Shown here: piece by piece, positions 25,017-34,221 of the stretch | How positions within the stretch are numbered: position 1 is the stretch's first letter | Layout: each line of letters opens with the position of its first letter | Program-made: the position numbers and the translations under genes | DNA from: Bacteroidota bacterium | GTDB lineage: Bacteria > Bacteroidota > Bacteroidia > B-17B0 > Aurantibacillaceae | Length of the DNA: 64,000 bases | Assembly: GCA_013297775.1 (NCBI GenBank) | Contig: JAAFIL010000008.1 | Span: 1 to 64,000, forward strand | Direction of reading: 5' to 3' | Notes under the pieces: generated by a model | What the model was told of the DNA's origin: nothing | The model's database searches: none | What the model saw: the letters and a program-made list of their open reading frames with translations, nothing else

Positions 25017-28000
25017 TTAGCGATTTATCAATGCTGCCGCCTCAGCACTTGATAATTTTACACCATCTCTGTAAACGGTAACAAAGGCATCGCTTATGCC
25101 CAGGGCTTTCACTTCTTCTTTTAATTTTTTAGCAAAGGTGGCACCTACAAAATTACCGATGCTATAAATGTATAGCCCATTGCTGCTTAAATTTTCGATG
25201 GGCCAAGTTTTAATCGTTAAAAATTTCGCAGCTACATCGTTAGGCACCTGACGGCTAAATGCACCAATTTGCACTTTAAAACTCAAGCCTGTATTATCGG
25301 CTTTTACACCATTTTCGGCCGTAGGCTCTGGGCTTTTGCTAACGCCATTACTAAACGGTGTAACCGAAGGTGTTGGCAAATTAGTGGTATTGGGCAAAGT
25401 AATTGCGGGCAAGGCTGAACTTAACGTACTTGTAATACTTGGTGTTACATTCCCATTCGGAAACACAATCGGATTTTCGGCTTCCATGCGGATGTTTGCC
25501 TCTGTATCTTGTTTTTGGCGGGCTTCGGCAAATGCAATACGTTTACCATTTAAGTAAGCCGTTGTAAAGGCATCCTTTATACCTAAGGTAATAACCCGAT
25601 TTTTATCGTTTATTATTTTTTCGGCTTTATTATAAATGCCCGCTGTGTAGCGATACAAGCCACTTGGCAAACGTTCGGTATAAATAGGACTTAAATTACC
25701 GAGTTGCAATTTGGTAACTTGTTTACTGTAAACGCCAATTTGAACGGTGTATAATAAATCTTTGGTTTGCTCTAGCTCTTTAGTAACCACCACTTGCTCG
25801 CTTACTACCACATTGGTTTGCAAAATAGTTTCGGGTTTAGGGATGTTCATATTGCCCGTAATACCCGCTGTTTGCGCCAGTGAGTTTTCTATGGTTTTAC
25901 CCTCGTTTTTTAGAATTTCGCTGGCTTCTGATAACGTCATTTTTTTACCATTAAAATAAACCACTACAAACGCATCGTTATACCCTAAACGGCGTAAATC
26001 GTTTTTAACACCATTGGCATTGGCGTAGTTATTAAAATTGCCAACCGTGTAACGCACGTAACCGTTAGACGTTGTTTGACCATTAACAGGGGTTAAACCC
26101 TTAAATGCTGTATTGGGCAATTGTTGTTTAAACGCACCAACTTGTACCCGAAACACTAAGCCATCGGGTATTTTTTCATCAATAGGAATGGGTTTGGTTG
26201 CCGAATACGCATTGCCATTAATTATTTCTAAACCTTCTACACGCAAGGTTCTATTTCCTGTAGGGGTATTGCTTGGGCGCGTAGTGGCATTTGTTGCATT
26301 ACGTGGCGCATTAGCGGCTGTGGCGGCATTGCCTGTATTGCGAGGATTGACAAGAGCAGTATTGGGAGGAGTAACTTGCGGAACATTAGCCGCTGTGGTG
26401 TTAGTAGCTGAAGAGGTTGTGGCAGTGGTATTTGTTCCTGAATTTTTATCGGGATTGTTAGCACTAACCGCATTAGTAGCTGTTTCATCTAACAGGGTGT
26501 TTAATTGTTTTACGGCTTCGTAACTATTTTTTGCAGCTTGTGCATATAACTTGGTGCGGTCGGTATTCGATTGGGTTTTGCTCGCTTGAATGAGCAAACG
26601 TTTCGAGTCGGTGCTTAATTGTTCAACTTTAGTTTTAGTAGTTTGTTGTTTGGCAGTTAAGGTTTTGGGTAAACGACTTTTGTTGGTTTCAATAGATAAA
26701 TTATAAGCATTGGTTAATAAGGTGAGCGCATCAAATTGTTTGTTGCTCAGTTCGTTTTGTTGTTGGGTAAACAATTCGCCATTTGCCAAGTTAGCATAGG
26801 TGTTGGCACTTTTTACCACATACGTTGGATAGGCTTGCTTTAATTCCTCTACTAAACTTTTTTGTTTTTGTAATAACTCGGTTTCTTTTTCTTCGGCATT
26901 TTCGATGGCACCTAAGCGAGCAGCGTCGTTGGTTAACGCATTGGCTTCTTGTCTTAAATTATTGGCTTCTTTGCGAAGGTTTATCAATGTTGCTTGGGTT
27001 TCTTCTAAGCGTGAGGTTTGCACTAAATTATCGCCTTTCGATTTGTTGAGTAGTTCGGTTATAGCAGCATTATATACTTCATATTGTGCGTCGTTAGTTT
27101 GTAAAGTTATTTGCGCGGCTTCTACCTTTTTAAGAATGGCTTGGTTATCCAATTGCTTGGCTTCATTTAATAAACGTTCTTTTTCTTTTCCTTTTTTAGC
27201 ATTGGCTTCTTGGCGTTTAAGCGTGGCTTGTCGGGTTATGTTTTCAATCTCTTCTTCCAATTGCAAACTACTTAATGTGTTAGTACTAACTGCACTGGTA
27301 GCTGTTGCCGTGGCTTTTGTTGCATTTAATTCATCTAATTGCGCATTCGTTAGTTTTAAATCGTTCAATGCTTTTTCGACCATGCTATTCGATGCCGGAT
27401 TTTTTAGTTCAGTAGGATTACGCTCAAAAAAAGTACTGAGGCTTTTAAACGAAGTATCTGGATTGGTAAGCGTGTTTACATCAACGGTATAAGTTGCAGT
27501 AAGCACGGGATTAGTTGTATTAGAAGTACTATTGGTAGTTGAAGAAAGCGTTGCCGATGAATTGTTACTGGTAGTGTTGCCGCTGGTAGCAAGGGTATTA
27601 CTTGGTGTAGCAGAATTTAAAGTGTTACCAGAAGTAGTGTTTGCATTAACGAGAGGTGCATTACCGTTAGAGGTTTCAACTGTTGATGTTGGTTTGGTAT
27701 TGGCGTTTCCATTATTAGCAGTTGCCTCATTTGTAACAGTATTACTCGAATTAGTAGATGAAGTATTGGTTGTGCCAGACGTTGAATTACTCGGTAGATT
27801 TGCAACAGTATTCTCTGAATTGGTAGAGGAAGTATTGGTTGTGCCAGACGTTGAATTACTCGGTGGATTTGTAACTGTATTCTCTGAATTAGTAGATGAA
27901 GTATTGGTTGTGCCAGACGTTGAATTGCTCGGTGGATTTGCAACAGTATTCTCTGAATTAGTAGAAGAAGTATTGGTTGTACCAGACGTTGAATTGTTGG

Positions 28001-31000
28001 GTGGATTTATAACTGTATTATTTGAATTGGTAGAGGAAGTATTGGTTGAGCTGGAGGTTGAATTGCTAGATGGATTTGTAGCAGTATTACTTGAATTGGT
28101 AGCTAACGCATTAGTTGTATTGGCGGTTGAGTTAGGAGCATCATTTGTAGTTGATGGAGTGCCACCGCTTGTTGTACTATTTTTTACAGTTGGTGAATTG
28201 GTGGTACTCGCTGCGTTGCTAACCACAGCCTCTGCTGCTGTTTTCAAATTGTTGGATAGGGCGTTAAACTGAACAATAGCTTCTTGTTGTTGTTTGGCGG
28301 CCTTTTCAACTAAACTCAATTTTTGAGACAGTAACTCTGTTTTATTGGCTTCGTTTAATAAAGCATTCGATGCTTTTACTGATTGTTGAACGGCCGTGTA
28401 AGCGGCTTTCAAATCAGCATTGGCGGCTAAGGTTTTCGCTTGCTTGGCAATGCTTGCATTTTGCGCGTTAAGTTCGGCATTGTTGGCTTCAACCACGTTG
28501 GCTAATACATTTACTTTTTCGCGATTTAAAGTAATGAGTTGGGTATTGATAGCCTCTATATTTTCTTTTGCTATATTAACAGATGTAGCTGTTCCATTTG
28601 CTTTTTTTAGAGGGTAATTGGGATTCGTTTTTAGCAAAATAAAAATAGCTTGCTCTTGCTTTTGAATAATTTCATTTTCTTTTTCTTCGGCATTGCTCAT
28701 GGCACCAATTTTAGCACCATAACTCACTTGCGAGTCGGCCTCTGTTCTTAACTCAAAATCTTGTTTTTTGAGTTGTTCAATTTCTATGGCTAATTTTTTT
28801 ACGGCTTCTACATCACTATTTACACTTTTGCCAGTGTTCAATAAACCCTCTATGTTGGCAGCATTGGCGGCTATTTCTCCTTGTTTTAATTTTTTGGTTT
28901 CGGCAGCAGCGTTTAAATACGTTTCGTTCGATTGTTGATCTAATGTTTTGGCCTCAGTCATTAATTTTTCTTTTTCATCTCCTTTTTTTGTTTTGGCCTC
29001 TTCGCGTTTTTGACGAGCTTGTGTCATTAAATCTTCGGCTTGTTTTATTAAATTAGGGATACTTGTTGATGTTGCACTTGCCGCTGCGGCTTGGTTTTTA
29101 ATAGTTTCATTCAATGTGTTTAAACTTTGTTTTAAATTGGTTTCTTGTTGGGTAAGCGTTTCTAATTTTTGTAAAGTTTGGGTTTGCTTTTCGATAGCCG
29201 TTGCATTGGTATAATTATTAAACGTATAAATGGCTTTTAGTTCGGTATCTAACAGTTGATTTTGAAGAACACCCGTTGCATTTACCACTTCGGCTTCGGT
29301 GTTGGCAACAAAAACTTTTTCAGAAGTGCCAGCCGTTGCCGAAATAGGAGCCAAACTTACACTTGCTACATTTGATTTAGGATTAGTAGTACTTGAAGTG
29401 CTGTTACCCGCAGTAGCCGCGCTAGTTGAAACTGAGGTACTTGATCCCAATTGTACTTTTTTAGCTTGCGCTATTAAAGTTGTATTGTCTTGTTTTTGCT
29501 TATCTAAGGCTTTTAATTCGCTCGTAATTTTTGCTTTTTCAGTAGGTGCTTTGGTTTTAGTTAAATCTAATTTATTTTGCGCAATGGCCTCGTTAATTGC
29601 GGCATTGTAGGTGTTTAATTCTTCTAAACGTAGTTGGGCTTCGTTGGGTGTTTGGGCAGGTGTAATGGCTGTGCTAAATTTTTCTTTTAAATCGGTAAAA
29701 CGAATGGCTTTACTTTCTGAAAGCGAGTTGGTATTGCTATTGACAGCGGTAAGGCTTGTGCTGGCTTCGGTATTTATAACTGGAGGTAAACTGCTAATAG
29801 GATTTGTAACCGCTTCGTTTTTGATGCGGTTAGTTAATTCTAAATCGGCTTTCACGGTTTCTAATTCGGTAGTTTGATTTTGATTTTCGGCTAAAGCATC
29901 GGTATAAACTTTTTCTTTAATGGCTAGTTCAGTTTTTAAATTGGCAATATCAGTTTCAATTTCTTTTTTCTCTTTTCGTTTGGCTTTTCCTAAGTCTTCT
30001 TCACGAATTTTAATGGTTGCTTCAAGCTCTTCTTTATTGGCTTTCGCATCGTTTACGCGTTCTACACTTTTAGCTAGATCTTTTTCTTTTTCATCAACCG
30101 TTAGTTTAATGGCATTGTAAGCCTCGTTGGCAATGGGCTTATCGTTTTCAATGGTTTCTAATTGCTTTTGAAGGGCTTCTAATTTGCTGAGGGTTTCTTT
30201 GCTGGCTTTAGGGTTGACAATATCTTCGAGCACTTTGGCGTATTGTTGATTCAGGATTCCTTCTTTTTGTTTATTGCTGGCATCGGTTTGAAGGGCTTTG
30301 GCCAATCCTTCTAGTTTAACGAGGGTGTTGCGTTTGGCAGTGGCTTCTTTTTGAATGGCGTTTGCTTTTTCAATGGCGGCTTTTTTTTCTGAGGCATCGC
30401 TTATGTTTTCGGCATTGGCTAAAGCTGTTTTAGCAGTTGCTTCTAGTTTATCGGTTTCGATGCGGGTTTGTTGAAGAAGTTCGTTGGCATCGTTAGCATC
30501 GTTTTGCAATTGAATGGCTTCTTTGTTGGCTTCTTCGGCCTCTTTTTTAGCCAAATCTATAAGTGCTTTATTGTCTATTCCTTTTTTAGAATCTGTTTTG
30601 GGTAGAGCCTTAGTTGCTGCGGCAGTTCCGTTTGTTTCAGATGTAAGGGGCGTGTTATCAACTACCGTTGGACGAGTGGTAGCCACCGAAGTGGCGGTGT
30701 TGCTGGTAGAAGTGTTGGATGGGTTTGAGACGTTAGCCAAAGTATTTGTTTCAGTTGAACTGGCGTTAGCCGTGTTGCTTACAATGGATGGGGTATTTTC
30801 TACAACGGTTGGTGTAGTAGGTTTAACAGTTCCTTTTACATCTAACTTGGCTTTTTCTTCAATGAGCTTTAGGTATTGAACGTAGCTATCGTCGCTTGGG
30901 GTTTCATCAAAGTAATTGATAATTTTTAAAAGTTTCGAGTCGTAAGAAATGGTTTGCTTAAACGGTTTAAGGCTGGTGGCAACGGGCAAGGCCACTCGGT

Positions 31001-32294
31001 CGGATTGGGTTTCTAAACCTGGGGTTTCAACAGTAAAAATAAATTGCCCACCGTTGGGTAATAGCATATTATAGTTGCCATTGTTTTCGGCCATAAAGGT
31101 ACCAACCACAGCACCATTGTCCATATTTTTAACTGTAATTTTAGAGTTTACACTTTGGGTCGGATTTTCTTTTACTACCGTTCCTTTTAAGCTAACTACA
31201 TCTAGGGGTATGCGCTCGGTGTTTACTTTTAACACATCTATTTTGTTAGGAGGTGCGTAACGTCCCGTGCTAAAGTACGCCACTTTTTCTGATTCGTCGG
31301 TTACAAATAAATAATCATCATCGGGCGAGTTAATCGGAAACTCTAAATTAATAGGTTGCGACCACGAGTCGGTTTCGGCAATGTAGGTTGATTTAAAAAT
31401 ATCGTAGCCTCCCATGCTGTTATGTCCTTTGGAAGCAAAGTAAAGTGTTCGTCCGTTGGGGTGTAAAAAAGGGAAATCTTCGTCGAAGGGGGTGTTAACT
31501 CCTTTTACAGGTTTGGGTTTAGAGAAGGTGCCATTGGGGAGTTTAATGGCATAAAATAAATCGCGTCCATTTTCGTAATTATCGCCATAACTGCTATAAA
31601 ATACTTTTTCGCCGCCTTTGGGTAAAAACACTACCGATTTATCTTTTTTCTTTTTATCAGCATTGGTTTTAAAATCTTCGGGTTTAACTAACAAGCGGCC
31701 GCCAATGCTGCTTAAATCGTAGCTGCGAAAATAATCTACTTCGTTTAATTGTTTTTTGGCAAGTACTTCTAAATCGGCAAAACTGCCCAGCAAGCGTTTG
31801 CCATTTACGCAGGCTTTTATTTCTTTATCAACTTGTAGTTTTTTTTGTTGATTGGCAGGGGCTATTTTTTTATAATCGTTATAGTATTTTAGGGCATCGT
31901 CGAATTGGTAATTGAGGTGATAGGCTTTGGCTAAAAAGAAAACGGCATCTTTGGGTGTATCGTCGGGTTTGCTAACGGCAAATTGTAAAAAGTTAAATGC
32001 TTTTTTTTTGTCGGGTTCGCAAAACAGAATGCAAACCCCCAAGCGGTAATTATATTCGGGGTCTTTAGGATAATTGGAAACTAATTGCGAGTAAAGTTTA
32101 TAGCATTTGGCGTATTCATCGTCTTCAAACAAGCGATTGGCTTCGGCTTTAAGTTCGTCAACAGTATTGAAGGCTGTGTTTTGCGCAATGAGTTTGCCGC
32201 TTATAAAAACACACCATAGTACAACAACTAATAAACGGTGTACTTTACGAGTACGTTTCTTTAAAACTGTGTAGGCTATACACCCAACATCCAT
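25017..32294 (-). CDS. Giant PorE-like TPR-PD40-CRD protein with coiled-coil middle and three SPOR-like domains
   Basis: A 2425-residue envelope protein. An N-terminal anchor or signal peptide (about 1-38, core LLVVVLWCVFISG) precedes TPR repeats (about 40-150), PD40 beta-propeller blades (about 215-350, e.g. GGEKVFYSSYG and PNGRTLYFASKGHNSMGGYD) and a carboxypeptidase-regulatory-like sheet (about 365-450). This order is that of the T9SS protein PorE, whose OmpA domain is missing. The middle is coiled coil rich in A, K, E and Q with two related blocks ending in GAxxNAEEKE, plus N/S/T-rich linkers, one made of 23-residue tandem repeats (about 1400-1515). Three SPOR-like domains (about 2030-2110, 2175-2255, 2330-2415) close the protein, each starting FxVQxGxF/Y-type. 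SPOR domains bind denuded peptidoglycan, so it may tie a surface or T9SS-related assembly to the cell wall. Confidence 0.8.
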   Translation of the reverse strand: MDVGCIAYTVLKKRTRKVHRLLVVVLWCVFISGKLIAQNTAFNTVDELKAEANRLFEDDEYAKCYKLYSQLVSNYPKDPEYNYRLGVCILFCEPDKKKAFNFLQFAVSKPDDTPKDAVFFLAKAYHLNYQFDDALKYYNDYKKIAPANQQKKLQVDKEIKACVNGKRLLGSFADLEVLAKKQLNEVDYFRSYDLSSIGGRLLVKPEDFKTNADKKKKDKSVVFLPKGGEKVFYSSYGDNYENGRDLFYAIKLPNGTFSKPKPVKGVNTPFDEDFPFLHPNGRTLYFASKGHNSMGGYDIFKSTYIAETDSWSQPINLEFPINSPDDDYLFVTDESEKVAYFSTGRYAPPNKIDVLKVNTERIPLDVVSLKGTVVKENPTQSVNSKITVKNMDNGAVVGTFMAENNGNYNMLLPNGGQFIFTVETPGLETQSDRVALPVATSLKPFKQTISYDSKLLKIINYFDETPSDDSYVQYLKLIEEKAKLDVKGTVKPTTPTVVENTPSIVSNTANASSTETNTLANVSNPSNTSTSNTATSVATTRPTVVDNTPLTSETNGTAAATKALPKTDSKKGIDNKALIDLAKKEAEEANKEAIQLQNDANDANELLQQTRIETDKLEATAKTALANAENISDASEKKAAIEKANAIQKEATAKRNTLVKLEGLAKALQTDASNKQKEGILNQQYAKVLEDIVNPKASKETLSKLEALQKQLETIENDKPIANEAYNAIKLTVDEKEKDLAKSVERVNDAKANKEELEATIKIREEDLGKAKRKEKKEIETDIANLKTELAIKEKVYTDALAENQNQTTELETVKADLELTNRIKNEAVTNPISSLPPVINTEASTSLTAVNSNTNSLSESKAIRFTDLKEKFSTAITPAQTPNEAQLRLEELNTYNAAINEAIAQNKLDLTKTKAPTEKAKITSELKALDKQKQDNTTLIAQAKKVQLGSSTSVSTSAATAGNSTSSTTNPKSNVASVSLAPISATAGTSEKVFVANTEAEVVNATGVLQNQLLDTELKAIYTFNNYTNATAIEKQTQTLQKLETLTQQETNLKQSLNTLNETIKNQAAAASATSTSIPNLIKQAEDLMTQARQKREEAKTKKGDEKEKLMTEAKTLDQQSNETYLNAAAETKKLKQGEIAANAANIEGLLNTGKSVNSDVEAVKKLAIEIEQLKKQDFELRTEADSQVSYGAKIGAMSNAEEKENEIIQKQEQAIFILLKTNPNYPLKKANGTATSVNIAKENIEAINTQLITLNREKVNVLANVVEANNAELNAQNASIAKQAKTLAANADLKAAYTAVQQSVKASNALLNEANKTELLSQKLSLVEKAAKQQQEAIVQFNALSNNLKTAAEAVVSNAASTTNSPTVKNSTTSGGTPSTTNDAPNSTANTTNALATNSSNTATNPSSNSTSSSTNTSSTNSNNTVINPPNNSTSGTTNTSSTNSENTVANPPSNSTSGTTNTSSTNSENTVTNPPSNSTSGTTNTSSTNSENTVANLPSNSTSGTTNTSSTNSSNTVTNEATANNGNANTKPTSTVETSNGNAPLVNANTTSGNTLNSATPSNTLATSGNTTSNNSSATLSSTTNSTSNTTNPVLTATYTVDVNTLTNPDTSFKSLSTFFERNPTELKNPASNSMVEKALNDLKLTNAQLDELNATKATATATSAVSTNTLSSLQLEEEIENITRQATLKRQEANAKKGKEKERLLNEAKQLDNQAILKKVEAAQITLQTNDAQYEVYNAAITELLNKSKGDNLVQTSRLEETQATLINLRKEANNLRQEANALTNDAARLGAIENAEEKETELLQKQKSLVEELKQAYPTYVVKSANTYANLANGELFTQQQNELSNKQFDALTLLTNAYNLSIETNKSRLPKTLTAKQQTTKTKVEQLSTDSKRLLIQASKTQSNTDRTKLYAQAAKNSYEAVKQLNTLLDETATNAVSANNPDKNSGTNTTATTSSATNTTAANVPQVTPPNTALVNPRNTGNAATAANAPRNATNATTRPSNTPTGNRTLRVEGLEIINGNAYSATKPIPIDEKIPDGLVFRVQVGAFKQQLPNTAFKGLTPVNGQTTSNGYVRYTVGNFNNYANANGVKNDLRRLGYNDAFVVVYFNGKKMTLSEASEILKNEGKTIENSLAQTAGITGNMNIPKPETILQTNVVVSEQVVVTKELEQTKDLLYTVQIGVYSKQVTKLQLGNLSPIYTERLPSGLYRYTAGIYNKAEKIINDKNRVITLGIKDAFTTAYLNGKRIAFAEARQKQDTEANIRMEAENPIVFPNGNVTPSITSTLSSALPAITLPNTTNLPTPSVTPFSNGVSKSPEPTAENGVKADNTGLSFKVQIGAFSRQVPNDVAAKFLTIKTWPIENLSSNGLYIYSIGNFVGATFAKKLKEEVKALGISDAFVTVYRDGVKLSSAEAAALINR
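27748..28092 (-). repeat. 69-bp in-frame tandem repeat inside the giant protein gene
   Basis: Five consecutive 69-bp units begin at 27748, 27817, 27886, 27955 and 28024, each starting GAATT(A/G)GTAGA. They encode 23-residue units of the kind NPPSNSTSGTTNTSSTNSEN. Unit differences are few between the first four and larger at the 28 kb end, where a degenerate sixth unit follows. Because the unit is a multiple of three, copy number can change without loss of frame. Confidence 0.95.
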
Positions 32295-32548
32295 AGGTAA
32301 AAGGTAAATTTACTAATATTTACGATTAAGATGCTATTTTTTTAGAATTTCATAACAGGGGTTTAGGGTTTACTAGTTGAAATTGGAATTATAACTTTAT
32401 TGGATGGGTTTTGTATATAATAAATTTAGAACACCAAGTTTAACGAGGAAGAAAGGAAGCAAACGTTGGTGCTAATTTTGAGTTAGGGCAATTTAGAAAA
32501 GACGAGGTGTTGTCCTCATGGTCCACTAGGTTTAATAATTTTCGATTG

Positions 32549-33081
32549 TTATGCCGTTGTTTCGTTTGAATGCTGAGTATAAAAGTCATAGTGAACCTCA
32601 CCTAAATAGTCGTGAAAGCCCCAGCCTATGTCGCTTGTATCAGTTACCACTTTTTCAGCTCGGTCGGCAAATTTGTTAAGTAAGTTTTCTTTTTTCATCA
32701 GTTTTAACGCAGCAAGATAAGTTGTTTCTAAACTCGAATAAAAACCTTCGTCAATATCGCCAAAGTCGTTAGTGAATTTTACACCTGTCTCCACATAAAA
32801 TAGCATGAGGTCTGCAAGTAAATCAGCCGAAGGTCCGAGTTTTTTGAAGTCGCTAATGGCTTGTTTGCCGTCTTTTAGTTTATAGTTGTAGCCGCGCTTC
32901 GGATAAAACGCTTCAAAAACTTTGTTTCGGTATTTTTCAAAAAGTTCTCTCTCATTTGGAGTTACATAAAAGTCGAAGAACTCTTTAACTGATTTATTTT
33001 TTTGTACAATTCAGCAACAAGGTCAATAAGTTTATCCTTATCGAGTTGTCTAAGTTCTTTTTTTATGTCTGTTAGTCCCAT
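32549..33081 (-). pseudogene. DUF6155 family gene split by a one-base frameshift
   Basis: The ATG at 33081 opens a frame MGLTDIKKELRQLDKDKLID... that after about 28 codons runs into TAC, seven A, TAAATC and then stops about 12 codons later. In the other frame the sequence continues KSVKEFFDFYVTPNERELF and on through the frame that includes the 85-codon stretch at 32549-32806 (MLFYVETGVKFTNDFGD, ending SNETTA). One added A in the A7 run (eight A) restores a single protein of about 177 residues with the pattern I recognise as DUF6155. Function of the family is unknown. The break may be a true mutation, slippage-controlled expression, or a homopolymer sequencing error. Confidence 0.8.
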
Positions 33082-33421
33082 TATTTTTTAAGTTGTTATG
33101 GTTGTTCTACCATTGGCTTTACCAGTTTACATATATATAGTTTAACCTTCGATTTTTATGAATTTATACTCCAAAAAAAGTCGTTTAAAGATAACTATTT
33201 ATGAGTGAGGTACAAAAAATTTTAAGAGGCGAGATGTTCTGATTCTTAATTTATTGAGTTGGACTGTGCGCAGTTTGAGGCTTTATGAAGGTGATGGTTT
33301 TTTAGCTCAAATGTTGATGCGAAGAATTGAACTTTGATTAACCACAAATGTAGTATCGCGGAGTACTGAATCGCCACTTTTGCCAAACCCGTATTAGTAG
33401 TAGTGTCTCTTTTCATTATTG
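33082..33421. other. Gene-free interval in the accessory island
   Basis: No gene is supported. Bases about 33371-33395 (CGCCACTTTTGCCAAACC) are an inverted near match to bases about 34110-34140 on the other side of the PIN module (read on the minus strand CCGCCACTTCGCCAAGCCGC). The rest is AT-rich without visible signals. Confidence 0.45.
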
Positions 33422-33583
33422 TTAGTGTCCAACGAGTTGCGTGTTGTTGTCGTCAAGTTTTTGTTTGATGTATGCTTTCAATTCGTCAAAAGTCATATTC
33501 TGTGTTTCAGAACTTATTTTGTCTCTGATGTCTCTCATCATTTTTACAGCATCAAACTGTTTTTCTTTTTTAGTCGTTTCCAT
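33422..33583 (-). CDS. 53-residue partner of the PIN toxin, putative antitoxin
   Basis: A short frame of 53 residues from the ATG at 33583, starting METTKKEKQFDAVKMMRDIR and ending NTQLVGH. It overlaps the end of the PIN gene by 14 bases in another frame, so the two are translationally linked. Composition is charged and helical (MRDIRDKISSE, then MTFDELKAYIKQKL), as in small antitoxins that wrap a PIN toxin with an amphipathic C-terminal helix. I recall similar short proteins next to PIN genes in Bacteroidota, but no named family is assigned. It lies downstream of the toxin rather than upstream, the reverse of the usual VapBC order. Confidence 0.75.
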   Translation of the reverse strand: METTKKEKQFDAVKMMRDIRDKISSETQNMTFDELKAYIKQKLDDNNTQLVGH

Positions 33584-34034
33584 AATTTACTAAGTCTTTT
33601 GGGCTTCTTATTTCAATCATTGAATATCCAAGTCGTAAATTCACAGAATTATAGCCCTTAATTCTGTCAAGGTTTACGATGTGTTTAAAGTTCCAACTTG
33701 CTAAAACATCCACTTTGTGAATAGTTGCCATAGCAATGTGACGGCAGTCTTCTGAACTCGTTTTACCAACTACTTTTTCATCAATGTAAGTGTTTGCCAG
33801 TTTAATGGCTTCCTCTGTGAGTTCAACTCTTTGGAATTTGTCTGCCGAGTATTTTAATAAATGTTCTCTAACGTATTGTGGTGCATTTATTAATTCAAGG
33901 TCAAGTAAGTCAGAAACTACAAAAATTATTTCGTTTTTATCGAGCCTTTCAAATAGCTTTATTGTTGCCTCTTTGAACTCTTCATCAAAGTAACCACCAA
34001 CAACTGAAGTATCTATGTAAACTCTTTGTTTCAT
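33570..34034 (-). CDS. PIN-domain ribonuclease, VapC-like toxin
   Basis: A 154-residue PIN-domain protein. Expected acidic active-site positions are present: the first D in YIDTSVVGGYFD (residues 6-17), an E in the DLLDLELINAP region near 47, and the D of SSEDCRHIAMAT near 98, followed by ASWNFKHIVN, which is typical of this PIN subgroup. Such enzymes cut RNA and act as toxins when free of their antitoxin. The only partner in reach is the 53-residue frame that overlaps its 3' end. There is no gene directly upstream on the same strand within 180 bases, so this module starts with the toxin. Confidence 0.85.
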   Translation of the reverse strand: MKQRVYIDTSVVGGYFDEEFKEATIKLFERLDKNEIIFVVSDLLDLELINAPQYVREHLLKYSADKFQRVELTEEAIKLANTYIDEKVVGKTSSEDCRHIAMATIHKVDVLASWNFKHIVNLDRIKGYNSVNLRLGYSMIEIRSPKDLVNYGND

Positions 34035-34221
34035 TTAATTTTTATTAATATAAAGATAGTCAAAATAGTGTTGCTTAAAATTTTCGTTGTTGTTTGAGGT
34101 ATGCTGGCTTTACTAGCAGCGGTTTGCGGCTTGGCGAAGTGGCGGTTTAGAAGTACAAATATTGATGTGGAGGACTGAATTTTCTATGAAGAACGATACC
34201 CTGCATATTAAGAATACGTTA

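Noticed and set aside
27532-28272. 246-codon frame opposite the giant protein gene
   Set aside because: It is the antisense reading of the 69-bp tandem repeats; the sense frame has a full domain structure.
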